A stretch of DNA of 5,823 bases, from positions 1 through 5,823 of the forward strand of contig NZ_SRZM01000042.1 of assembly GCF_019402445.1 (NCBI RefSeq). The letters run 5' to 3'. Of this stretch, positions 1-5,791 are shown in pieces (positions within the stretch are counted from its first letter, which is position 1; every line of letters starts with the position of its first letter). Under the pieces are notes generated by a model. The model was not told the origin of the DNA. It made no database searches and saw nothing but the letters and a program-made list of their open reading frames with translations. Origin of the DNA: Brachyspira pilosicoli (lineage in GTDB: Bacteria; Spirochaetota; Brachyspiria; Brachyspirales; Brachyspiraceae). Made by a program: the position numbers and the translations under genes.

Positions 1-248
1 CTTTTCTTTTTTGAAAACATTATAAGGCAAAGAGAATCTTTATTATTAATTAATTCAAGGTTTGAATTTTCATTAAGCTCATTTTTTTCTTTTGAGAGAT
101 GCCATTTATTAGAGAACTTCATCTCAAATTTTTTATCATAGCTTTTAATATAAAAATATGATTTTTGTATTTGTTTAAAAATTAAATAAGAAGAAACGCC
201 GCCTACTATTGCTGAGCCTAGAACTATTATTGGAATATTTTTATTCAT
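1..248 (-). CDS. Membrane-anchored hypothetical protein, N-terminal part (cut by window edge)
   Basis: An ATG at 248-246 opens a frame that stays open for 82 codons to the left edge, so the C-terminus is missing. The start is supported by AAGGA on the minus strand, 8 nt upstream. The protein begins MNKN and then has one hydrophobic stretch (about residues 5-24, IPIIVLGSAIVGGVSSYLIF), followed by lysine-rich sequence. This fits an uncleaved N-terminal anchor with the rest outside the membrane. From about residue 42 the segment KFSNKWHLSKEKNELNENSN, followed by alternating hydrophobic residues, recalls the start of small extracytoplasmic PsbP-like/DUF1795-type domains common in low-GC anaerobes. 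That resemblance is from memory and weak. It is transcribed divergently from the aminotransferase gene. No function is assigned. Confidence 0.7.
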   Translation of the reverse strand, partial: MNKNIPIIVLGSAIVGGVSSYLIFKQIQKSYFYIKSYDKKFEMKFSNKWHLSKEKNELNENSNLELINNKDSLCLIMFSKKK

Positions 249-284
249 AACTATATTCCTTATAAAATTAAGATATACTATTAC

Positions 285-311
285 GGTATAGCATTTTCAT
301 TAAAAAATCAA
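285..311 (-). promoter_or_regulatory. Possible promoter for the left-edge gene
   Basis: Read on the minus strand, TTGATT (311-306) is followed after 15 nt by TATACC (290-285). A TGC lies directly before the -10, as in an extended -10 promoter. The spacing is short and the -10 matches only moderately. The position, about 37 nt before the start codon, is sensible for the divergent gene. It is tentative in such AT-rich DNA. Confidence 0.3.
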
Positions 312-323
312 GAATATTTTTTA
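301..323. repeat. AT-only inverted repeat beside the -35 box
   Basis: TAAAAAAT (301-308) and ATTTTTTA (316-323) form a perfect 8-bp inverted repeat with a 7-nt loop. It ends exactly where the TTGACA -35 box begins. It could act as an UP-like A/T tract for RNA polymerase or as a regulator site. Because it contains only A and T in AT-rich DNA, chance is also a fair explanation. Confidence 0.3.
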
Positions 324-352
324 TTGACAATAGTAATTAATTTTTATAAAAT
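324..352 (+). promoter_or_regulatory. Sigma-70-type promoter of the aminotransferase operon
   Basis: A perfect TTGACA (324-329) is followed after 17 nt by TAAAAT (347-352), a five-of-six match to the -10 consensus. An A/T tract lies directly upstream. Transcription would start near 359, giving a leader of about 30 nt that contains the GGAG ribosome binding site (379-382), 8 nt before the ATG at 391. This is one of the two best promoters in the window. Confidence 0.7.
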
Positions 353-390
353 ATATTCAAAAATTTAATTTTCATTATGGAGTTATTGCA

Positions 391-1509
391 ATGAAATATA
401 TGAATCTTTACAGAGGTTATGAGAAGAGAAAAGAGAGTATAGATAAAAAAATAGCTTCTATTATAGAGAGAAGTCAATTTGTATTTGGCGAAGAGCTAGA
501 TAGTTTAGAGCATGAATTAGCAAATTATACAGGAGCTAAATATGCTGTTGGTGTTTCATCTGGGCATGTTGGATTAGTGCTTTCACTTTTAGCATTAGGT
601 TTTAATGCTGGAGAAGACCATTCTACAAAAGAAGTAATAGTTCCTGCTATGACATTTTTCTCTACTGCTGAGGCACCTGCTTTTTTGGGTATGAAAGTTG
701 TTGTTTGCGATATTGATGAATATTTTAATATGGATGTAAACAAATTAGAAAGCCTTATCAATAAAAATACTGTTGCCATCATTCCTGTAAACTTATTTGG
801 ACAATGTGCTAATTATGATGTTATATTAGACATAGCTAAGAAACATAATTTATTTGTAATAGAAGATGCTTGTCAGTCTTTTGGTGCTAGCTATAAAAAT
901 ATAAAATCTTGTTCTGGAAAGTTAGGTGATATTGCTGTTACTTCATTTTTCCCTGCTAAGCCTTTAGGTTGTTTTGGTGACGGCGGAATGGTATTTACTA
1001 ATGATGAGCAATTATACAAAAACTTAAAACAACTTCGTCATCATGGTGATGAGGGCGGAATGATACATGTTAAGCTTGGTACTACTGGAAGATTAGATAA
1101 TTTACAGGCTGGCATTTTATTAGAAAAGTTTAAGGGTTTTGATGATGATATGAAGCACAGAAGAAATGCTGCTAAATATTATAATGATAATTTAAAAGAT
1201 ATAGTAAAAGTACCTCAAGTGGCAGAATATACTGAGAGTGTTCATGCTCAATATGTTATACAAGTTGAAGATAATAGAGATGAGGTAAGAACTAAATTAA
1301 ATGAGCTTGGTATACCTACAGCACTTTATTATCCTCACCCTATACATTTAGCACCTGTTCTTGTTAAAAAGTTAGGTTATAAAGAAGGGGATATGCCTGT
1401 TTCTGAATATGCTTCTAAGCACAATATAGCTCTTCCTATAGATAACGATATTCTTAAAGAAGAACAAGATATGGTAATAGATGCATTAAAAAAGGTGTTA
1501 AAAAAATAA
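391..1509 (+). CDS. DegT/DnrJ/EryC1-family PLP-dependent sugar aminotransferase (WbpE/WlbC-like)
   Basis: This is a cytoplasmic fold-type I aminotransferase of 372 residues, normal length for the family, which transfers an amino group to a keto sugar nucleotide. Visible motifs, in order, are: SSG near residues 56-58 in the cofactor pocket; EDACQS at 158-163, with Asp159 expected to contact the PLP ring nitrogen; SFFPAKPLG with Lys190 as the Schiff-base lysine; GDGGM at 196-200; and GRLDNLQAGIL at 233-243. The FFPxKPLGCxGDGG signature is typical of the WbpE/WlbC branch, which makes the 3-amino group of UDP-2,3-diaminoglucuronic acid precursors for surface polysaccharide. The exact sugar is inference. 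Two positions look odd: His59 follows SSG where Thr is usual, and Thr232 sits where many relatives have Asn (GxNGR). The ATG at 391 has GGAG 8 nt upstream. A small gene follows after 17 bp, but no other sugar genes are in view. Confidence 0.9.
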   Translation: MKYMNLYRGYEKRKESIDKKIASIIERSQFVFGEELDSLEHELANYTGAKYAVGVSSGHVGLVLSLLALGFNAGEDHSTKEVIVPAMTFFSTAEAPAFLGMKVVVCDIDEYFNMDVNKLESLINKNTVAIIPVNLFGQCANYDVILDIAKKHNLFVIEDACQSFGASYKNIKSCSGKLGDIAVTSFFPAKPLGCFGDGGMVFTNDEQLYKNLKQLRHHGDEGGMIHVKLGTTGRLDNLQAGILLEKFKGFDDDMKHRRNAAKYYNDNLKDIVKVPQVAEYTESVHAQYVIQVEDNRDEVRTKLNELGIPTALYYPHPIHLAPVLVKKLGYKEGDMPVSEYASKHNIALPIDNDILKEEQDMVIDALKKVLKK

Positions 1510-1515
1510 TTGTAC

Positions 1516-1519
1516 AAGG
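1516..1519 (+). promoter_or_regulatory. Ribosome binding site supporting a TTG start
   Basis: AAGG lies 7 nt before the TTG at 1527. No ATG or GTG lies in frame nearby, and the next in-frame Met codon is far inside the protein. This site is what fixes the start of the 158-residue gene. Confidence 0.6.
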
Positions 1520-1526
1520 TTTTATT

Positions 1527-2003
1527 TTGAATACTTTAGATACAATAGATATTGATGAAGAGCTTGTTGGCGTTGTAACAGAGCTTAACAAGCTCGGATT
1601 CATTACTAATAAAAGCTGTGCTGGGCATAGTTATCAAAAAATAGGTTTTAATTATAATCCTTATATATCATTTTTTTATGGTATATTAGAGCGAAGAACA
1701 AAAGAAGATTGGAATAATTTATATCATTGTTTAATATTAGATGAGATACTAAAAAATATTAATAGTGATAATGTTATAATAACTATGCGTATTAATACTA
1801 TAGATAAAAAAATATCATATAGAGATGATGATTTTACTAATTTAGAATATGATTTATGTTTTATGAACTTTTATAAACTTAATATAGCTAATATTACAGA
1901 TACTGCAAAGGGAAGTAAATTGTTTGTTAATAAGTGGAAAGAGATTATAAAATATTATAAGGCTAATAGAAAAGAATTAGATGAAAAGTTTATAAAGAGT
2001 TAA
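1527..2003 (+). CDS. Uncharacterised 158-residue protein with an SCAGH motif
   Basis: I do not recognise a named family. The start is TTG, with AAGG 7 nt upstream. The gene begins 17 bp after the aminotransferase stop, so the two are probably co-transcribed. The N-terminal part reads ELVGVVTELNKLGFITNKSC and then AGHSY, with Ser30-Cys31-Ala32-Gly33-His34, followed by PYISFF near 45-50. An amphipathic helix, a T..SCxGH turn and then a 'YISF' strand recur, as far as I recall, in small unnamed proteins of phages and low-GC bacteria. The Cys/His pair could bind a metal or form an active site, but that is a guess. The rest is acidic and lysine-rich, with a predicted helical C-terminus (about 130-158). 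There is no signal peptide or membrane segment, so it should be cytoplasmic. Its stop codon overlaps that of the convergent hydrolase gene. Confidence 0.75.
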   Translation: MNTLDTIDIDEELVGVVTELNKLGFITNKSCAGHSYQKIGFNYNPYISFFYGILERRTKEDWNNLYHCLILDEILKNINSDNVIITMRINTIDKKISYRDDDFTNLEYDLCFMNFYKLNIANITDTAKGSKLFVNKWKEIIKYYKANRKELDEKFIKS

Positions 2004-2815
2004 TAATGCTTTTTTATTTCATCATAAAAGTTTGAGCATATTATATTAGATTTTGAATTATTAATTTCTATATTTGCGTTTAATGATATTGTTTCATCTT
2101 TATCAGCATTTGCCAAAAAACTTCCGTCTTTATCAACTATAAAACTTTTGCCGATAAAGTACGCATCAATATCTTTTGTTTTTTCTCTTCCAACTCTATT
2201 GCATAATATTATAGGAGTGAGGTTTTCAATGGCTCTTACTCTTGCTATATCTAAAGTATTTTCTCCTCCAAAGTTTGCAAGAATGCATATTAAATTGCTT
2301 CCGTTTAATATTTGATTTCTGGATATTTCACTAAACCATACATCAAAGCAAATTTGTATAGATACTTTTTCTTTGCAAACTTCAAATACATTGTAGGATT
2401 CTTTTATATCTCCAGCATCAAAAAACTTCTTTTCAAAATCTGATAAATGAACCTTTCTGTATACGCCTTTTAAATATCCGTTTTCCGCTATTAATGCTGA
2501 ATTGTAAATTTTATTTTTAAAGTTTTCAGCAAATCCTGCTATTATCGCTTTGTTGTATTTTTTAGATATTTCTATTATAGAGTTTATGAATATTGTTTTT
2601 TCATTTATTTTATATTTATTTTCTATTTTATTTATATTTTCTATACTTTCAGATACGCTTAATAATTCTTCTCTATTTTCAAATAAATAACCAGAAGAAG
2701 AAAGCTCTGGAAGCACTATTAAACTAGCATCATTGTTTTTAATATATTCTTCTATTTTTTTTAGATTTTCTTTTTTATCTTTTTTTATGTCAAATTGAAT
2801 AAAAGAAACCTTCAA
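2000..2815 (-). CDS. Carbon-nitrogen hydrolase (nitrilase superfamily)
   Basis: At 271 residues this is a typical single-domain C-N hydrolase, a cytoplasmic enzyme that hydrolyses amides or related C-N bonds through a thiol intermediate. The catalytic set is present: Glu37 in LIVLPEL, Lys121 in GVYRKVHL, Cys156 in SIQICFDVWFSE, and a probable supporting Glu128. The later NFGG and ARVRAIEN segments also fit the family. Ser162 replaces the proline usual in the FPE triplet after the nucleophile, a small departure that need not affect catalysis. The substrate cannot be read from sequence; omega-amidase-like and other amidase activities are possible. The start is TTG at 2815-2813, chosen because AAGGA lies 7 nt upstream and no ATG is available nearby. 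It begins 28 bp after ispE on the same strand, so they probably share a transcript. Its stop overlaps that of the convergent 158-residue gene by 4 bp. Confidence 0.85.
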   Translation of the reverse strand: MKVSFIQFDIKKDKKENLKKIEEYIKNNDASLIVLPELSSSGYLFENREELLSVSESIENINKIENKYKINEKTIFINSIIEISKKYNKAIIAGFAENFKNKIYNSALIAENGYLKGVYRKVHLSDFEKKFFDAGDIKESYNVFEVCKEKVSIQICFDVWFSEISRNQILNGSNLICILANFGGENTLDIARVRAIENLTPIILCNRVGREKTKDIDAYFIGKSFIVDKDGSFLANADKDETISLNANIEINNSKSNIICSNFYDEIKKHY

Positions 2816-2822
2816 TTTATTA

Positions 2823-2827
2823 TCCTT
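2823..2827 (-). promoter_or_regulatory. Ribosome binding site supporting a TTG start of the hydrolase
   Basis: Minus-strand AAGGA lies 7 nt before the TTG at 2815-2813, inside the 28-bp gap after ispE. The same AAGGATAAT string precedes ispE, which supports both starts. Confidence 0.6.
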
Positions 2828-2843
2828 TACTAAATCAAAAATA

Positions 2844-3701
2844 TTAAATTAATGCTAATTTAAATACATCTAAATTAGGAAATTCTTCTTTTAATATGTT
2901 GTAATCATTTTCTATTTTTTTATCATCATTATCATACAAAGTAAATAAAGAAGAACCAGAACCGCTCATCACTATTTTTTTATTTATTTTGTTTTCTATT
3001 TTGTTTTTATATTCTTTTATTTTCGGCTCAAGAGTAAATACATTGTTTTCAAAAACATTATATAAATTATTATAAATATTATTAAAATCTAATTCTTTAT
3101 TATCAAATATAGATTTAAAAGATAAAAAGTCTGCTTTGTTAAAATCTTCTGTTTTAAAATTTGAATAAGCCACTTTTGTGGATACATGTATATTGGGGTA
3201 TATTATTATTATTTTATATGGAAGTATATAATTATAATGAGAAATATTTTCACCTATGCCATTAACCCAACTCATACCTCTTTTTATAAAAAACGGAATA
3301 TCTGCTCCAAACTTAGAAAAAGATTTTATTAGCTCTTCATTTTCTTTTATTTCAAGTTCTTTTAATATAAATTTAATAAATAATCCAGCATTGGAAGAGC
3401 CTCCTCCAAGACCAGCACCATTTGGTATGTTTTTTTCTATATTTATTTTGTAACTTTTTTTTAGATTCATGTTGTCTTTAAAAAAGAAAAATATTCTTGA
3501 AAGTATATTATCTTCATTATTATCATTTAGTTTATATTTTCCAGAGGTTGTAATTTTGAAAGAGTTTGATTCTTTTATTTCTATAATATCATAAAGGTCA
3601 ACAGTGTGAAATAAAGATTCTATTAAATGATATCCGTCTTCTCTTTTTGATGTGATATCCAAAAATAAGTTTACTTTGCAAGGAGATTTTAATTCAGTCA
3701 T
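2844..3701 (-). CDS. ispE: 4-diphosphocytidyl-2-C-methyl-D-erythritol kinase
   Basis: IspE is the GHMP-family kinase that uses ATP to phosphorylate CDP-methylerythritol at the 2-hydroxyl, the fourth step of the MEP (non-mevalonate) isoprenoid pathway in the cytoplasm. The 285-residue length matches the family. Diagnostic parts are the N-terminal PCKVNLFL with Lys9 and then REDGYH; the ATP-binding glycine-rich loop PNGAGLGGGSSNA at 93-105; GADIPFF at 132-138 with Asp134 as the expected catalytic base; and MSGSGSSLF at 245-253, the third GHMP motif. PCK replaces the more common PAK, a mild variant. The ATG at 3701-3699 has AAGGA 5 nt upstream. It is the first gene of a minus-strand pair with the nitrilase-family gene. 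Its P-loop glycines are coded GGA GGA GGC, unlike the GGC-first pairs of the plus-strand genes. Confidence 0.95.
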   Translation of the reverse strand: MTELKSPCKVNLFLDITSKREDGYHLIESLFHTVDLYDIIEIKESNSFKITTSGKYKLNDNNEDNILSRIFFFFKDNMNLKKSYKINIEKNIPNGAGLGGGSSNAGLFIKFILKELEIKENEELIKSFSKFGADIPFFIKRGMSWVNGIGENISHYNYILPYKIIIIYPNIHVSTKVAYSNFKTEDFNKADFLSFKSIFDNKELDFNNIYNNLYNVFENNVFTLEPKIKEYKNKIENKINKKIVMSGSGSSLFTLYDNDDKKIENDYNILKEEFPNLDVFKLALI

Positions 3702-3733
3702 AATTATCCTTAATTATAGAAAATATTTGCTGT

Positions 3734-3762
3734 ATTATAAATTAATAATTAAAAAATTTAAA
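3734..3762 (-). promoter_or_regulatory. ispE: Possible promoter of the ispE operon
   Basis: On the minus strand a perfect TATAAT (3739-3734) has, 17 nt upstream, TTTAAA (3762-3757), a four-of-six match to the -35 consensus. Transcription would begin near 3727, about 25 nt before the start codon, so the AAGGA site would lie in the leader. The surrounding DNA is almost pure A/T, so the assignment is tentative. Confidence 0.4.
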
Positions 3763-3805
3763 TTATTTTATTATTTAATGATTGTATATAATTTTTTATT
3801 TATCC

Positions 3806-3834
3806 TTGACAATTTTTATATTTGTGATTATTAT
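3806..3834 (+). promoter_or_regulatory. Sigma-70-type promoter of the symporter-marR unit
   Basis: A perfect TTGACA (3806-3811) is followed after 17 nt by TATTAT (3829-3834), a five-of-six -10 box. It shares TTGACAAT with the aminotransferase promoter. Transcription would start near 3841, giving a leader of about 32 nt with a strong AGGTGA ribosome binding site (3861-3866), 6 nt before the ATG at 3873. Confidence 0.7.
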
Positions 3835-3851
3835 AAATAGAAATATAAAAA
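3813..3851. repeat. 11-bp inverted repeat bracketing the -10 box, candidate operator
   Basis: TTTTTATATTT (3813-3823) and AAATATAAAAA (3841-3851) are perfect inverted copies separated by 17 nt. The centre falls on the -10 box and the right arm on the expected transcription start. A dimeric regulator bound here would block the promoter, and the MarR-type protein encoded downstream is the obvious candidate. The arms contain only A and T, so a chance match is possible. Confidence 0.35.
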
Positions 3852-3872
3852 ATAGTGTATAGGTGATTATTT

Positions 3873-5261
3873 ATGAATGAGAAGAGAGAAAAGCTTTCAA
3901 GCAGATTAGGATTCTTATTAGTATCAGCAGGCTGTGCCATAGGTTTAGGTAATGTGTGGAGATTTCCATATATTACAGGTCAATACGGCGGAGCTGCTTT
4001 TGTTGTTTTGTATTTAATATCATTAGTAATACTAGGTCTTCCAATACTTATAATGGAGTTTACTGTTGGACGTGCAGGCGGAAGGGATTTAGCTGGTTCT
4101 TACAGAAATTTAGAGAAAAAAGGTCATAAGTGGCACATAATTGGTTATGTGCAGATTTTTGGCTGTGTTTTACTTTTAATGTTTTATACTACTATAGCTG
4201 GCTGGTGTTTATATTTCTGTTATTCTATGGCTATGGGTTATATGGACGGATTAAGCCCTGAGCAAGTTCAGGCATTTTTTGGCAATATGCTTGCTTCACC
4301 TAAAACATTAATATTTTGGATGTTTGTTGCTGTTGTTATTGCTACAGTTGTTTGTTTTAAAGGGCTTGAGAATGGTGTTGAGAAGGTAAGTAAGATTATG
4401 ATGACTTTACTTTTCTTTGTACTTCTTATTCTTATAGTGAGAGCTGTTACTTTGCCTAATGCTAAAGAGGGTCTTAAATTCTACTTGCTTCCAAATTTCA
4501 AAAATATGTTTGGCGATGGAATTGCTGGTTTTTCTAAAGTGGCTTATGCTGCTATAGGTCAGGCTTTCTTTACTTTGAGTTTGGGTATTGGTGCTATGAC
4601 TATATTTGGAAGCTATATAGATAAAAATTATTCATTAACTGGTGAATCTATAATGGTTGTTATACTAGATACTTTAATAGCATTATTATCTGGTCTTGTA
4701 ATATTCCCTACTACTTTCTCTTTTGGAGTAAATCCTGGTCAGGGTGCTGGTTTAGTATTTCTTACTTTGCCTAATATATTTAATTCTATGGTTTTGGGCA
4801 GATTATGGGGAGCATTATTCTTCTTATTCTTATCTATTGCGGCATTAACTACTATTATTGCTGTATTTGAAAATATTATAGCTTTCACTATGTCTGAAAC
4901 TAAATGGAATCGTAAAAAAACTACAATAGTTGTTTCTATATCTATATTTATATTAAGCTTGCCTGCTGCTTTAGGTTCTAATGTATTATCATTTATTAAA
5001 CCTTTGGGTGAAGGAACTAGCATAATAGACGGTTTAGACTTCTTAGTTTCTAACAACTTCCTTCCTTTAGGCGGTATAATAATATTAATATTCTGTACTA
5101 GAGAGCTTGGCTGGGGTTGGAATAACTTCCTTAAAGAAGCTGATACTGGAAAGGGTTTGAAATTCCCTAAATGGTCTAGATTCTATGTTAGTTATATACT
5201 TCCTCTTATAGTGCTTACAATTTTTGTTGTTGACTATATTAATAAGTTTTTTCTAAAATAA
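3873..5261 (+). CDS. Sodium-dependent amino-acid symporter, SNF/NSS family (LeuT fold)
   Basis: This inner-membrane transporter of 462 residues imports an amino acid or related amine with Na+. About 11 hydrophobic helices are visible: near 10-33, 40-63, 90-122, 146-164, 173-192, 218-248, 257-284, 309-340, 350-367, 391-414 and 437-456. The usual twelfth is absent, as in Tyt1-like bacterial members. TM1 carries AGCAIGLGNVWRFPY, whose Gly20, Ala22, Asn27 and Arg30 share LeuT numbering. TM6 has GQAFFTLSLGIGAM with Thr234 and Ser236 (LeuT Thr254, Ser256). TM8 has AALTT with Thr326/Thr327 at Na2. By alignment, Asp266 replaces LeuT Asn286 and Ala270 replaces Glu290. The Asp probably supplies the fixed charge that makes such carriers chloride-independent. 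Ile239 replaces pocket residue Phe259, so the substrate may differ from that of LeuT. The substrate itself cannot be named. The ATG has AGGTGA 6 nt upstream. A MarR gene follows 11 bp after the stop. Confidence 0.93.
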   Translation: MNEKREKLSSRLGFLLVSAGCAIGLGNVWRFPYITGQYGGAAFVVLYLISLVILGLPILIMEFTVGRAGGRDLAGSYRNLEKKGHKWHIIGYVQIFGCVLLLMFYTTIAGWCLYFCYSMAMGYMDGLSPEQVQAFFGNMLASPKTLIFWMFVAVVIATVVCFKGLENGVEKVSKIMMTLLFFVLLILIVRAVTLPNAKEGLKFYLLPNFKNMFGDGIAGFSKVAYAAIGQAFFTLSLGIGAMTIFGSYIDKNYSLTGESIMVVILDTLIALLSGLVIFPTTFSFGVNPGQGAGLVFLTLPNIFNSMVLGRLWGALFFLFLSIAALTTIIAVFENIIAFTMSETKWNRKKTTIVVSISIFILSLPAALGSNVLSFIKPLGEGTSIIDGLDFLVSNNFLPLGGIIILIFCTRELGWGWNNFLKEADTGKGLKFPKWSRFYVSYILPLIVLTIFVVDYINKFFLK

Positions 5262-5272
5262 TAGGCTATTAA

Positions 5273-5713
5273 ATGAAAGAAGAAGAGTTAAAGAAGCATA
5301 TAGACATTATATATGACCATTGGTATGAAACTAATAGGTTTTATCATATATGGGCAAAACAGTATGGCATAACAGATTTAACTTTGTTTACATTGGGACT
5401 AATTTATTATAATAAAGAATGTCCGCAGAATATGGTTACAGAGAAATTATGCATACCAAAGCAAACGAGCTGTTCTCTTCTTAATGGTCTTGAGAAAAAG
5501 GGCTACATTACAAGAAAAATTAATGCCAAAGACAAAAGAAACAAAATTATTACTCTCACCAAAAAGGGTATTAAGTTTGCCGAGCCTATATTAGAAAAAC
5601 TTGAAAAGCTTGATACAGATATGCTTGCTTCATTAAAAGATGAGGATATAGTGAAGTATACAAATTGTTTAAAAGAGCTTATTAAGTTTATGGAGAATTA
5701 TTCTAAAGATTGA
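5273..5713 (+). CDS. MarR-family transcriptional regulator
   Basis: This cytoplasmic DNA-binding protein of 146 residues has the normal MarR length and layout. An N-terminal helix (about 4-30) serves for dimerisation. A winged helix-turn-helix spans roughly 36-97, with the recognition helix in PKQTSCSLLNGLEKKGYI (62-79). The wing NAKDKRNKIITLT (84-96) carries the conserved Asp87 and Arg89. A long C-terminal dimerisation helix (about 100-142) completes the fold. It starts 11 bp after the symporter stop with only a weak AGG 7 nt upstream, so it is probably translated from the same transcript, perhaps by coupling. Its likely targets are the symporter promoter and so its own expression, with the transported compound a plausible ligand. 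Both points are inference from neighbourhood. Cys50, Cys60 and Cys67 lie in or next to the DNA-binding domain, so thiol-based redox sensing is another possibility. It ends with TGA at 5711-5713. Confidence 0.9.
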   Translation: MKEEELKKHIDIIYDHWYETNRFYHIWAKQYGITDLTLFTLGLIYYNKECPQNMVTEKLCIPKQTSCSLLNGLEKKGYITRKINAKDKRNKIITLTKKGIKFAEPILEKLEKLDTDMLASLKDEDIVKYTNCLKELIKFMENYSKD

Positions 5714-5717
5714 GTTT

Positions 5718-5735
5718 TAGTATAAATAAATACTA
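5718..5735 (+). repeat. Small AT-rich hairpin after the MarR gene
   Basis: TAGTAT (5718-5723) and ATACTA (5730-5735) form a perfect 6-bp stem with a 6-nt loop, 4 nt after the stop codon. Each arm has one G/C pair and no T-run follows, so it is not a convincing intrinsic terminator. It could be a weak transcript-end structure or an operator half-site pair. Apart from a short ATACGTAT palindrome at 5753-5760, I see nothing in 5736-5791. Confidence 0.3.
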
Positions 5736-5791
5736 TAGCTTTATAATTTGGAATACGTATAAACTATATAATAATGCCTGTATTTTAATCT

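Noticed and set aside
525..782. Open frame on the minus strand inside the aminotransferase gene
   Set aside because: It lies wholly inside a well-supported gene and has no family motifs of its own.
1984..2014. AAAAG...CTTTT pairing near the convergent gene ends as a terminator
   Set aside because: The stem is only five bases of almost pure A/T with a long loop, which is expected by chance here.
3256..3453. Plus-strand open frame opposite ispE
   Set aside because: It is antisense to the conserved IspE glycine loop. Its Pro-rich residues are simply the complement of that loop.
3713..3718. Second perfect TATAAT (minus strand) just before ispE
   Set aside because: Transcription from it would start beyond the AAGGA ribosome binding site, leaving the transcript without it.
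3652..3840. 62-codon plus-strand open frame spanning the ispE start and intergenic region
   Set aside because: It overlaps the ispE 5' end and both divergent promoters. Its composition is that of translated AT-rich spacer.
4739..5056. 105-codon minus-strand open frame inside the symporter gene
   Set aside because: It is antisense to TM7-TM10 of a clear symporter and has no recognisable motif.
5742..5747. TATAAT on the plus strand after the MarR gene
   Set aside because: No -35-like hexamer lies 16-18 nt upstream, and no supported plus-strand gene follows within the window.
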